Origin: Caecitellus pseudoparvulus
Taxonomy: Eukaryota; Bigyra: Bicosoecida
Assembly: GCA_965644315.1 (NCBI GenBank)
Contig: CBFFRQ010000067.1
Location: 744,001-808,000 of the forward strand
Direction: 5' to 3'
Length of the DNA stretch: 64,000 nt
In this document: piece after piece, positions 54,259 through 64,000 of the stretch
Position numbering within the stretch: position 1 is the first letter of the stretch
Layout: each line of letters begins with the position of its first letter
Translations under genes and position numbers: made by a program
The notes under the pieces: model-generated
What the model was told of the DNA's origin: nothing
Databases searched by the model: none
What the model saw: the letters and a program-made list of their open reading frames with translations, nothing else

Positions 54259-54356
54259 CCCCCTGCTTGTGTAGAGTGCAGACTGTGCGTCGGCGACAGT
54301 TTAGCGGCAAAACAAACACCTCAACCTTTTTCTCACTGACTTTCAAAATTAGAACT

Positions 54357-54876
54357 ATGGCAGGTGAGGGCAGTGAGTTGCCCTCTGAGCTCAGGGCTGC
54401 TGCTGAGCGAGAGGGCTGTCGTGTGACAAGCAGCACTCAGCAGAGCATGCACTGGGTCAATGGCCAGTCAAACTGGAGCAAAGACGTGACGTACTACAAA
54501 GAATGTCCAGGCAAACATCCTGAGCGCATCTTCCGTGCCAGTGAGCATGGGAGTGGCGGGGCTCAGGCCCAAATGCCTCAGTGCGTGTTGCGTTTTGGCT
54601 GCGTTTCTGCTGCCTGCGCACCGATGTTTGTGTGCCCTTCCGATTCACAGAGGGACTCCTGACGGCGATCTTGGGCAGCAGATGCAGCAAATGGAGCAGC
54701 AAATGAGGTCCATGTTGGAGGCCTTCGGTGGGGGGTTCGGAGGAGATGGCGGTGGAGGATTGTTCGGTGGCGTGCCGATGCTTCCTCCTGCGGCGCAGAT
54801 TCCCCGCAGGCAGCAGCTCCCAGAGGCCAGCAAGGTCCCGCAAAAGCCACCATCTAGTCACAGTGACTATCTGTAG
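54357..54876 (+). CDS. Hypothetical protein, 135 aa, two exons
   Basis: ATG 54,357 (MAGEGSELPSELRAAAER...) opens exon 1 (54,357-54,540). The donor CCA|GTGAGC and acceptor CACAGAG|GG give exon 2 at 54,653-54,876 (phase 1, 112-nt intron). The second exon encodes GQQMQQMEQQMRSMLEAF, an amphipathic Gln/Met helix, followed by a Gly/Phe-rich stretch and a Pro-rich tail. No signal peptide or membrane segment is seen. I do not recognise the family. The acceptor choice is forced by reading frame and lies 2 nt after a more typical CAG. It starts 108 bp after the tRNA. Confidence 0.6.
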
Positions 54877-55235
54877 TGTGTAAAAATGGTGATCTGCGGC
54901 GTAGCGGGTGCAGAGTGTGCTGTGGTGATGTGCAAGATGCTCTCTGCTGCCACGCCACGTTCGACTTTCGCGCTGCGCGAGGACCCTTCGACGCTTTCGA
55001 TTCAAGATCTGCGCCTCTTTGCCTCAGTTTTGTCGCAAACGTGGCCGCCAGGCCAGCCATGGCATGGACTTGCAGCTCCTCTGAGCCTCGCTCAAGCAGT
55101 GAGGAGCTGCTGCAGGCAGCCTTGCCCGTGTGTCAATTCACCATGCAGACTCGATCCCGAAGCAGTGTACAGGAGGTGTTCCTCCACGGGTGATCCCCCC
55201 GGCTGACAACAGCGTCGCGGTGGTACGGGGACGGT
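54877..55235. other. Intergenic region
   Basis: 359 bp between two plus-strand genes. Short open frames exist but none has coding character, and I see no repeat, tRNA or clear promoter motif. Confidence 0.5.
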
Positions 55236-58200
55236 ATGCAGAGCGTGGTGGACCAGCCATGCGACGCGGGCGCGGTGGGGTCCGCTGCGCTGCACTTGCA
55301 GCTTCATGGCGTGGTCAGCGACGCAGCAGAGATTCTAGCGAGGCGCAGCTTGGATGTGTCTCTCCTCTGCTCCCTGTGCTGCAGCGCGGCAGGGCAGGAG
55401 GACGTAGGCGGGTTGACAGCGGCGAAGTTCGGCGCTGTGCCGGGCTTTGCGCACAGCGTGCGGGTTTCCCCAACTCATGTCATGGCTGCTTGCCAGACAT
55501 ACGGGATTGACACAGCTCATGCTTCTCAGTGCGTGGGCCGTTTGAGCATGGCGTCCTTGCTGCGAGCTGTCGCTGCCGCTGGTGCCAGCGTCGCCGCGAC
55601 GCCGACGCTGCATCCGCGCACTACTTGTTCCCTCACAGGCGGCCCTTTGTCGAGTGGTGTCTGCAGAATGGCGCCATGACATGTTTCTACGACATGGTCA
55701 CTGATGCGCAGCTGCAGACTGCCCGCTCCGTCACTGCCTCCGGCGATGCTTGCATGTTGGTGTGTGCGCTGGCTGGCCGGGCGCTGGGCCACTTCGTGCA
55801 CACTTGGCACAGTCTTCGAGAGAGCGCCACTGCTGATCCGCGTGTGGGTGGGCTGACAAAAGAAGCGCGCAGTGCTGCACCGCTGCTGGCCCTGGCTGCC
55901 GTGCTGCCCCCCGCCTCCACCTCAGCCATCTCCCAAGATGCGCACCTGGCGCTGCGGCGGTGGGTGGCAGGGGGAGCGGGCATCGTCCCTCCTGCCTCGC
56001 CTCGAAAGGGGAGCATATTAAAAGAGTCTGGATCGACCAGTCCAAATAGACACCGGGTTGTGGAGGTGCGGTCTGGGGCTCTGGACACTGCAGCTCTGCT
56101 GTCATGGATCCTGGCGGAAGGCCCCGCGCCACCGCTGGGCGCGGCGCTGAGTGACTTTGTGCGCGAGGCTGCAGCGGCAGCCACAGCTCCAGTGACAGTG
56201 CAAGAGCATGCGTGGGTGGTGCTGATTGCCGCCTGTGTACTGCACGTGGTGGCAGGGCAGGTGTGGCGTGCGGCTGCTGCAGCTGTGCTGGAGCAAGGCG
56301 CCGACGCCATTCAGCCCACCCATGTCGTGAGAGGACTGCTGTGGGGCAAACTGCTGCACGGCAAGGCGGGGGATGCGTCCCTTGGCTGCCACATGGCGGG
56401 CTCCCGCCGCTCATCTGTGCCCAACGTGTCCACACGGGGTGGTGCGCTGGCTGCTCTGCGGGAAGCGGCGGGCTCCTCCCACACTGCCACTGCGCTGGGC
56501 TTGGTTCTGCTGTGGGATCACCCAGGCGGCGCAGCCCACGTCTTGCACAGGTGGGAGCTGGCTCGGGTGCGCCACGCTGCTCTGCGCATCGCGGCTGCCA
56601 GCCCTGCCCTGCTGCCGCCACAGTGGAAGGTGTGGCTGGGCGCTGTGGGGCGGGTGGCCTCGGGCATCGTGCGGGTGCCGGTGCTGCTGTCTTCCCCGGC
56701 ACCCTATGCCCCCTTACCTGCATTCCCCACTACCGCCGCCAGCGACCTGGCACTGTGGCTTCGCTGCGTCCTGCCAGCCACCCTCACCCGGCACAAGGCT
56801 AGTCTGCCCCCTGGCCAAGGCAGCTTGGAACCCAACCATGCGCTAGTAGCCAAACGGCCCGCCGCCCGTGGTGCAGCCAAGCCGCCGCCTCCCCAGGGCA
56901 AGGTTGCCGCGTCAGGCTCGCCGGGGGCAGTGCCCGCAGCTTCGGGCCTGCCTGTGCTGCTGCAGCAGGGTGTGGATGGGGAGGTGTTGGGGCGAGTGTC
57001 GGTGCTGTGGCGCCGGCTGCACTTCGTGACGGCCCTGGCTCAGGCCGGCGCCGGCGAGGCCAGTGCCTCTGGATCTGGTTTGGCTGAGTTGGCGGCGAGC
57101 CAGCCCCGGAGCGTGTGGGAGGGACTGGCCTCGGAGGTGGGGGTTGAGCTCGCTGAGCAGTTGAGGGGAGAGGTGGAGGCGTTGTCGGGGCGAGGGGGGG
57201 ACACTGTCGCGGCACTGTGCACAGCTGCAGGTGTCGGGTGTGTTTCGGGCTCCGCTGACCGCGCGCTCACCGCAGCGGTGCAGGCTGGGCTGCCTGCCTT
57301 GGCGGGCTGCATGGAGGTGCAGGCACTGCGCGTGCTGCCGTGGTCCTTGCGAGGCGCGCTCGGCGCAGATGCAGAGCAAGTGCCTCCCATCGGCTTGGAC
57401 ATCGAAGCACGCCACCGCGACAGCGTGCCATGTGATGCAACCGTTAACCCCGCCCTGTCTGCACTGACGCTGGCGTTGCAGGGCAGCACCATGCCGGGGG
57501 GGGCAGTGGCTCCACATCAGGTGTCATCTCCCGCCGCGCCGCCCCACCTCGCCTCCATGCTGCAGGTTCTGTGGGGAGGGGGCCCCCCTCCCAACCCTGA
57601 GCAGCTGCACGTGGAGCTGCTGGGTGTAGCTGGGCTGCAGGAACACCTCACGCCAGAGGCAGTGGGCGCAGTGGAGGCGGCTGCTGCAGCACAGGCCGCC
57701 GCGGAGGCAGACTCTGGCCGTGCCAAGTCCGGCAGTTTGTACGGCCGCATCAAGCGCAGCATCTTCGGCCGCAAGCAGTCCTCAGATGCGCCTGCCGCCG
57801 ACAGTGCTCCCTCGACGTTGCCAGCCCCCCCACCCCCCGCCCAGCGCAGCGCCGGCTCGCGGCCGCGTCGCACTGGCACTGGGGCAGGTCGAGGCAAGTC
57901 GCCGTCACACCAGCGGCACTTGGCCAGTCTAGCTCGGGCGCTGCTGTCCACTGAACGGGCACGGCGCGAGGCTAAGGCTGCGGCGCTGCTGGCTGGCGTG
58001 AAGGGGCCAGGTGCCACGGCGAGCCTGCCGCCTGACCCGGCGTGGCTGTGGTGGGCACACCTCATGCCACGACCCCTGGCAACTCCACCCTCAGCGTTGC
58101 CTGGGTACTGCGCCGGGCTGCCGGCTGACGCCCTGACCACGGCGCAAGTGCAGCCACTGCAGGCATCTCCCTTCCTGCTGCCTGTCCTGGGGTCTGGGCG

Positions 58201-61200
58201 GTACAGAGCTCTGCAGCTGGTGCTGGCGGCACACATGCCCCCCCTGGAGAGGCTGGTGGCAGAGGCTGTGGCGCTGCACTGTGAGGAGGATGTGCCCTTC
58301 GCCTGTGGTGGCTGCGGGCAGTGGGTGCACCTGGCTGCAGCTGTGCAGCGGACTCTCACGGGCCTGCCACCATCGGGGGTGGGGCACCTCCTGCCCTTCC
58401 TGAACGTGCAGGAGGCCTTCCCTGCCCTGGCCGCCGCCCCCCCCTCCGCGGCCGAGGCAGGCCCACCCCCCCTCCCTCAGCTCTGCACAGCCTTCATGTG
58501 TCACATGCTGCCGCTCATCGCCGCGACGCAGAGCGTGTCAGGGGGGGCAGCGGGTGTGACGCTGCAGCGCATGCAGGAGTTGCAGCGGGTGTGGGGCGAA
58601 GTGGCGGGGGCATGGATGGTGCAGGAGGGGTGGGTGGAAGCCCCTGCAGCGGCTGGGCGCCGGGTGCCCCCCCCCGCACCCCCCTCAGACTCGCCCGCCC
58701 TCACCCTGGCCTGTCTCCTGTGCATGGCAGTGCAGGGGGGACAAGCCCAATCGACGCTGGACGTGAATGGGGCCACCTCCCCCGAGCAGGAGGTCGCCCT
58801 GGCCAAGGCTGGTACACTGGGCAGCACGGCGCTGGGCAGCTTCGCGTGGGCTGTGTCGCCCCTGCTGCAGTGGGTGTGGGGCACGGTGTGTGCGCCGCCG
58901 CGCCACAGACAGTGGCGCCGCTTCGGCCTGGGGGACTTCACAGAAGACACGGCGCCCCTCGCCCTGGCGGCACGCAGCGGCGCACCTGAGCCCCCAGCGC
59001 CCCTCCCCTGGCCCTTGCTGGCCACTCTGCACGGCAAGGCTGCGGCGCCGCCCAGCACGTCATCCGTCAAGCAATTGCTGGGCGAGGTGCCACTGCCAAG
59101 CTCCCAGGCAAGCCGGGTGGCCAAGCTGACCACCATGTTGGGCAGCGAGGCTGAGGGCGCTGCGAGGGAGGCGTCGTGGAGCGAGGAGGGGGCGAGTCGC
59201 ACGCGCCGACCCAGCGCGAGCAAGGCCGCTGCCATGCTCGGCATCGGCGAACCGTCCCCCGACACGACAGAGCCGCCGCCCTCCCCCACCCGCTCTGTCC
59301 TCCGCCGCTTCTCCCTGACCCGCCGAGCTGCCACGCCAGACCCTGCCAGCCACGTCACTGAGCGCAAGCGAGGCGGAGGTGGATCGGCTCGGCGCCTGTC
59401 CCTCAAGGCAGCGGCACTGCTGGGGCACCCCTCTGCCGCCTCCGGCTCTTCAGGCGAGGGGGGGCAGACAGCGACAGCAGCGACACGGGCAGGGGGCAGC
59501 GCGGGCGGTGGGCGCGGCACGGGCTCCTTGCGAAGTGACGGCAGCGGCGGGGTGGAGGAGCAGTCCCCCGTGCAGCTGACCGACGCGCCAGGCTTCGCGC
59601 CGCCCTCCCCCTCGCACGAGCCGGACCCGGCCGGCCTGCGCAACCGCAGCATCAGCGGACACAGCCTGGCCTCTGGAGGGGAGTACGTGTGTGTGGAACG
59701 CACACCACCCAAGCCCACGCTGCCCGCCCCCGTGGGCCAGTGGCTGGCCGGTATCCTGCAGCGCATGCTGCCCCACGCGTCAGCGGCAGATCTGGGCCTG
59801 GGCAGCGGACCCAAGGCCCCTGGCGGCCTCCCTGCAGCCGACCAACGCATGCAGCTCACGGCGTGCATTGGTTCAGCCAGCCACGTGTGGTGGCGCGACG
59901 CGGCAGAGTGCGCCCCCAGCAGCATCGTGCCGGCGCTGCAGCAGGCCTTGGAGGCGCTGCAGCCTGCCGCCTTGCGTCACACGCTGCGCTGCGTGCAAGA
60001 GTGGGAGGGGGACATTCCTGCTCTGCTGGCTGCGACAGCAGAGGCGCCGGACGTGCCGTTGGCGACGTCAGGCGGCGCGGCGGGCCAGGCGGGGGACGGC
60101 GACAGCAGCGCCGACGAGAACGCAGGGGCAGTGGACACGGCCTTCCAGGACAGGTGCCTGCGCGGCATCCCCGCCGCCCCCACACTGCCCTTGCTCGCGT
60201 TCAAAGTGCTGTGCCAGAGCCCCCCCCCGCCGCTGCGCAGCACTGTGCGGCACCTGCCTGGGGGTGCGGGGTGGCAGATGCCGCAGGGGGCGCTGCTGTT
60301 CAGCACGGCGCTTGACCCGCACCGCCCCACTGACAATATCTTGCTGCTGAGTGCAGGGGACGGCCCGCCCACCTGCACCAGCGAGGCAGGTGCCCAGCTG
60401 TCCCTGTGGCAGCAGTGGCAGCTGGCGCGTCTGACCAGCCTCGTGCGGAGTGGGCTGCTGCTCACGCCACAGCTGGTGCCAGGCACGGGTGGCCACTTCG
60501 CAGCGCACGTCTCTGCCGCAGCGGGTCTCTTGACGGCGCCCTTTCCAGACAACCCCACTGGGAATGCCATCGCAGCTTGGCTCACGGCAGCAGGTGCTGG
60601 CGCCGCTGAGGCGCTGGGCCAGGCAGCAGGCACGGCTCGTGATGGGTCGGGCTGGGCGGCGGACCTGACTGCAGCGGCGGCTGCGGGTGTGACTGACGGG
60701 CTGGCCCTCACAGGGGACTCCACCGCCATCACCCCCCAGCAGCTGCTCGTGCCGCCTCAGCAAGGCTACGCCACTGAGCTGAGCCAAGCAGTGTGCCGTG
60801 TCGGCTCGACGCCCCCACCTGTGCAGCGTGGGTTGGTGCGGGCTATCGCATCCTGGGCGGAGGGCGCGGCGAGTCTACGGGTGGGTACCGTGCACCTCAC
60901 ACAGTGGCTGGCCGTGCGGGCGCAGCTGTGGGGGGCAGCTGTGGGGGGTGACGGGTCTCTGTCGGCCACAGCTGTGGCGCTGGGCGGCCTCACCTCCCGC
61001 GGACCCACCCTTGCCTCGCATCGTGCTGAGCGCCTGTTGACGACGCTGCACAGCCACTGTGACATGGCGGCGCAGCACCTTGCTCCAGCACCCCCTGCCC
61101 CCCTTGCAGCGGGCATCCTGACCCCCCCTTCCGGTGACACCCTTACCCCCCTCGCAGTGGCGCAGGGCAAGCCTCTGGCCTCCCTACCCCCCTCTGCGCT

Positions 61201-62635
61201 GCCTTTCCTGGCCCAGCACACATTCGGACCTAAGTCCTTGCCTGCCGCCCAGCAACCTGACTTGCTGCCTGCCGTGCCCCGGGCAGCCCGTGTTGGGGGG
61301 GGCCCTGCGCCCCCCAGCAAGGCAGCTGCCCGACCCAGGCCGCCTGGCTCAGCCAAGCCGGGGTCGCGTGCGCCCCCTCCCGGAATGCCCAAGGGCGCAG
61401 CCTCGAAGCCTCCCTCCGCGCAACCTTCCGCCCCACCAGGCCCGAGTGACTCCTCACCGGCCACATCGCCCGAGTTGACCGCTGCCGCTGATGCTGTGCA
61501 GTGGCTGGCAGCAGTGGGCGGCCAGCCACTGGATGTCGCAGCACCGGCGGTGTGGCAAGCACACCGTGTGCAGCTCACAGAGCTCTTCCACGCCCCCGCA
61601 GCCGACGCCCCCCTGCACCACGCCCTGACAGACGTGTGGGCTCAGGTTGGGAGCTTTGAGGCGGCTGCCGCGGCAGGTGATGGTGCGGCCCCCCCCCTCC
61701 TCATCCACACCACTGTGGGGGGCAGCGTCACTGCCGAAGCGCTGGCAGAGGGCATGGCATCAGCGTCTGCGGTGGCGTCCAGCTCATCCGGCGCATCACC
61801 AGGGGGGGGTGGGCCCACCCCGCCCTCCCCCTCCCCTGCCGTGCTGCGAAAATCCCTCACGCGACGGCAGGCTCAAGCAGACGCCGTCGCAGCCAAACTC
61901 CTGCAGCGGGATGGCTGTGTGGCGTGTTGGATGGCGCCCGGCACAGGGGAGGGCAGTGCAGGTACACTCGTCCTGACTCGCGATTTGACTCACGTGCCGC
62001 CGCCGCCGCCCAAGCCTGGACGAGCAAGTGGCAGCGCCACGAGCCCCAAGGGCACTCGCGCCAGCACCCTGCAACTGGGCCAGCTGGCAGTGGGTGTGTG
62101 CGTGGAAGATGCCTGGTCAGCCAAGCCGCCGCCGGGTCTCGCTGGCACTCTGCGGGTGGCACTTGAGAGCCAGCAGCAGGGTGAGGGGGCTGGTGGCTGT
62201 GGAGCGTTCCTGCCGAGCATCGGCGCGGCATTTGCTCGAGCAGCATCTGCCTGCCCACGTGTCACTGTCGTCGAAGCAGCTGGAGTTGCCTGTGACGAGC
62301 TGGGGCGGGAGGAGGGTGTGCTGCACGTGGTGGCGGGTACGCCCCGCACTTCCCATGGTGATGCTCTGTGGAGTCACCCGCTGGATGCGGTGACGCAGCT
62401 GGTAGGTGCCGGCGGCCCGGCAGGGAAAGCGACCTCCGAAGGGGCGCCTGCTGCCACACTTGCCGTCCTCGTGGAGCCACAGGCAGTGCTGGCGCTGCAG
62501 CGAGCACTGCAGGCTCGGCTGGTCAGCGTGCTGGACCTGGCAGCGCGAGGGGCGGCCAGTGCGGGAGCCGGGCTGGCGGAGGGAGTGACCATTACACCTC
62601 GACTGTTGCATGCTGCAATTGTGTGTGGGCAGTGA
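55236..62635 (+). CDS. Large hypothetical protein, about 2,429 aa
   Basis: Exon 1 is 55,236-55,528 ([21 protein letters not shown]...) and exon 2 is 55,639-62,635. The 110-nt intron (TCTCA|GTGCGT ... CCTCACAG|GCGG) completes a split Gln codon. The N-terminal ~700 residues and the region 60.2-61.1 kb are helical, Ala/Leu/Trp-rich and look like repeat-type solenoid. Between them are Ser/Pro/Arg-rich disordered tracts (57.75-57.95 kb, 59.1-59.6 kb) with repeated motifs of the form RxSxxKAAALLG and RRFSLTRR, which look like basophilic kinase sites. Poly-Pro and Ala tracts occur at 61.2-61.5 kb. No catalytic motif, signal peptide or membrane span is apparent, and I recognise no family. The uninterrupted ~7 kb second exon supports a real gene. 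Confidence 0.8.
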
Positions 62636-62779
62636 GTGCGTGGCTGCTGCAGCAAGTGCGTGGGCGTGTGATTGTGCCGTGCAATGCAGTGCGAAGCAGT
62701 CGCCACTTTCTACTCACCACTCAATTCCCTTGCCGGCCGCTCCTCAGCCTATGCCACCAGCCCCCCCCCTTCGATTACC

Positions 62780-63384
62780 ATGGCCCTCGCCCGCCGCCTG
62801 GCGGCCCGCGTCACCACCACGGCCATGGCGGCCGCAGCTGCCGTCGGCGGCGGCGCCGTCGCCGCTGCAGCGCCTGCCACCACGCAACTGCGCCCGGCCT
62901 CCACAGCCAGCGGAATCCGCGTGGAAGCTGACACCATGGGCGAGCTGCAGGTGCCTTCGGACAAGTACTGGGGCGCCCAGACTCAGCGTTCTCTCATCAA
63001 CTTCCCCATTGGCAACGAACAAGACCGCATGCCCAAGGAAGTCATGCGTGGTGAGTGTTTCGAGGCACGCTGCGGAAATACGCGCACAGCCCGCGCCATC
63101 ACCACGCCTGGCCTTTCCTGTCCCTGCAGCGTTTGGCATCCTCAAGAAGTGCGCGGCCAAGGTGAACATGGAGTATGGCCGCCTGCCCAAGGACATTGGC
63201 AGCGCCATCGTGCAGGCATGCGACGAGCTCATCGCCGGCAAGCTGGATGAGCACTTCCCGCTGGTTCGTGCCTGGCTCAGGCGGCGCTGGCGCCAGCACA
63301 CCGCAGGGTGGCACGCAGGCACGCCTCTCCTCTGTCGCAGGTGACGTTCCAGACGGGCTCTGGCACGCAGAGCAACATGAACAG

Positions 63385-63427
<43 letters not shown>

Positions 63428-64000
63428 GAGCTGGGCTCCAAGACCCCCGTGCACCCCAACGACCACGTGAACATGGGCATGAGCAGCAACGACTCCTTCC
63501 CCACCGGCATGTACATCGCCGCGGCGCTGGAGGTGCACACCAAGACCCTGCCCGGCCTGCGCCACCTGCACGCCTCCCTCGTGGCCAAGGCTGATGAGTA
63601 CAAGGACATCATCAAGATCGGCCGCACCCACACGCAGGACGCGACGCCCCTCACCCTGGGCCAGGAGTTCGGCGGCTACGCCCACCAGGTGGAGAAGAGC
63701 ATCGCCCGTGTGGAGCGCGCCCTGCCTTCACTCTTCGAGCTGGCACAGGGCGGCACTGCTGTGGGCACGGGCCTGAACTCAGTGGAGGGCTTCGACGTCA
63801 AGATCGCGGCTGAGATCGCAGCCGAGACAGGCCTGCCCTTCATCACCGCCCCCAATAAGTTCGAGGCTCTGGCCGCCCACGACGGCATCGTGGACGCGTC
63901 AGGCGCCCTGAACACCGTCGCCGTGTCCCTCATGAAGATCGCCAACGACATCCGCTTCCTGGGCTCTGGGCCCCGCTGCGGGCTGGGGGAGATCCAGCTG
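62780..64000 (+). CDS. FUM: Class II fumarate hydratase (mitochondrial-type), 3'-truncated by window edge
   Basis: Exons 62,780-63,050, 63,130-63,263 and 63,341-64,000+ carry introns of 79 and 77 nt; the first donor is G|GTGAGT, the second a weaker CTG|GTTCGT. The N-terminus ([22 protein letters not shown]) is an Arg/Ala-rich mitochondrial presequence. The mature region begins [25 protein letters not shown]. Family signatures visible are [34 protein letters not shown] and [16 protein letters not shown], the last containing the conserved active-site-region His. The signature loop GSSxMPxKxN lies beyond the window. It catalyses fumarate + H2O to malate in the TCA cycle. 220 codons of exon 3 are present. 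Confidence 0.95.

Noticed and set aside
58501-59925. Minus-strand open frame of 474 codons
   Set aside because: It is antisense to the 2,429-residue gene, with Arg/Pro/Ala-rich composition typical of shadow frames in GC-rich DNA.

Overview
The window is nuclear DNA of a GC-rich, probably single-celled eukaryote. Several genes carry short GT-AG introns, there is a nuclear-type tRNA-Arg(ACG) with a Pol III T-run, and the gene content (ESCRT-III CHMP2/Vps2, CWC22 splicing factor, giant HECT ubiquitin ligase, mitochondrial-type fumarase) is eukaryotic. Introns are few and lie near gene starts; two open frames of about 14 kb and 20 kb have none. I cannot name the lineage from sequence alone.

Layout. 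(1) 1-20,528, minus strand: two tandem genes for very large secreted or membrane FG-GAP (integrin-alpha-like beta-propeller) proteins. The first starts at 2734 and runs off the left edge. The second starts at 20,528 and ends at 3024, but a complete piggyBac-type transposon (13,976-17,624) sits inside its coding sequence. The element has TTAA duplications, 14-bp perfect terminal inverted repeats, an intact DDD transposase on plus and a candidate small spliced gene on minus. The inserted length is 3645 bp, a multiple of three, and both flanks are in the same frame, so precise excision would restore one frame of about 4,619 codons. (2) 21.5-23.4 kb, plus: a small unknown gene and a CHMP2-like ESCRT-III gene. 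(3) 23,476-43,539, minus: one uninterrupted 6,687-codon HECT E3 ligase gene. (4) 44.0-48.6 kb: a coiled-coil protein with a degenerate cyclic-nucleotide-binding-like domain (plus), convergent with a secreted GH16 glucanase-like gene (minus). (5) 48.6-52.0 kb: an AT-richer island flanked by inverted repeats of about 425 bp, with no recognised gene. (6) 52.0-64.0 kb, plus: CWC22, tRNA-Arg, a small unknown gene, a 2,429-residue unknown protein and the 5' part of a class II fumarase gene cut by the right edge.

The genes do not form one pathway. The strongest observation is the recent-looking, frame-preserving piggyBac insertion in a giant FG-GAP/multipass-membrane gene. Next are the candidate second gene inside that transposon and the AT-rich inverted-repeat island.
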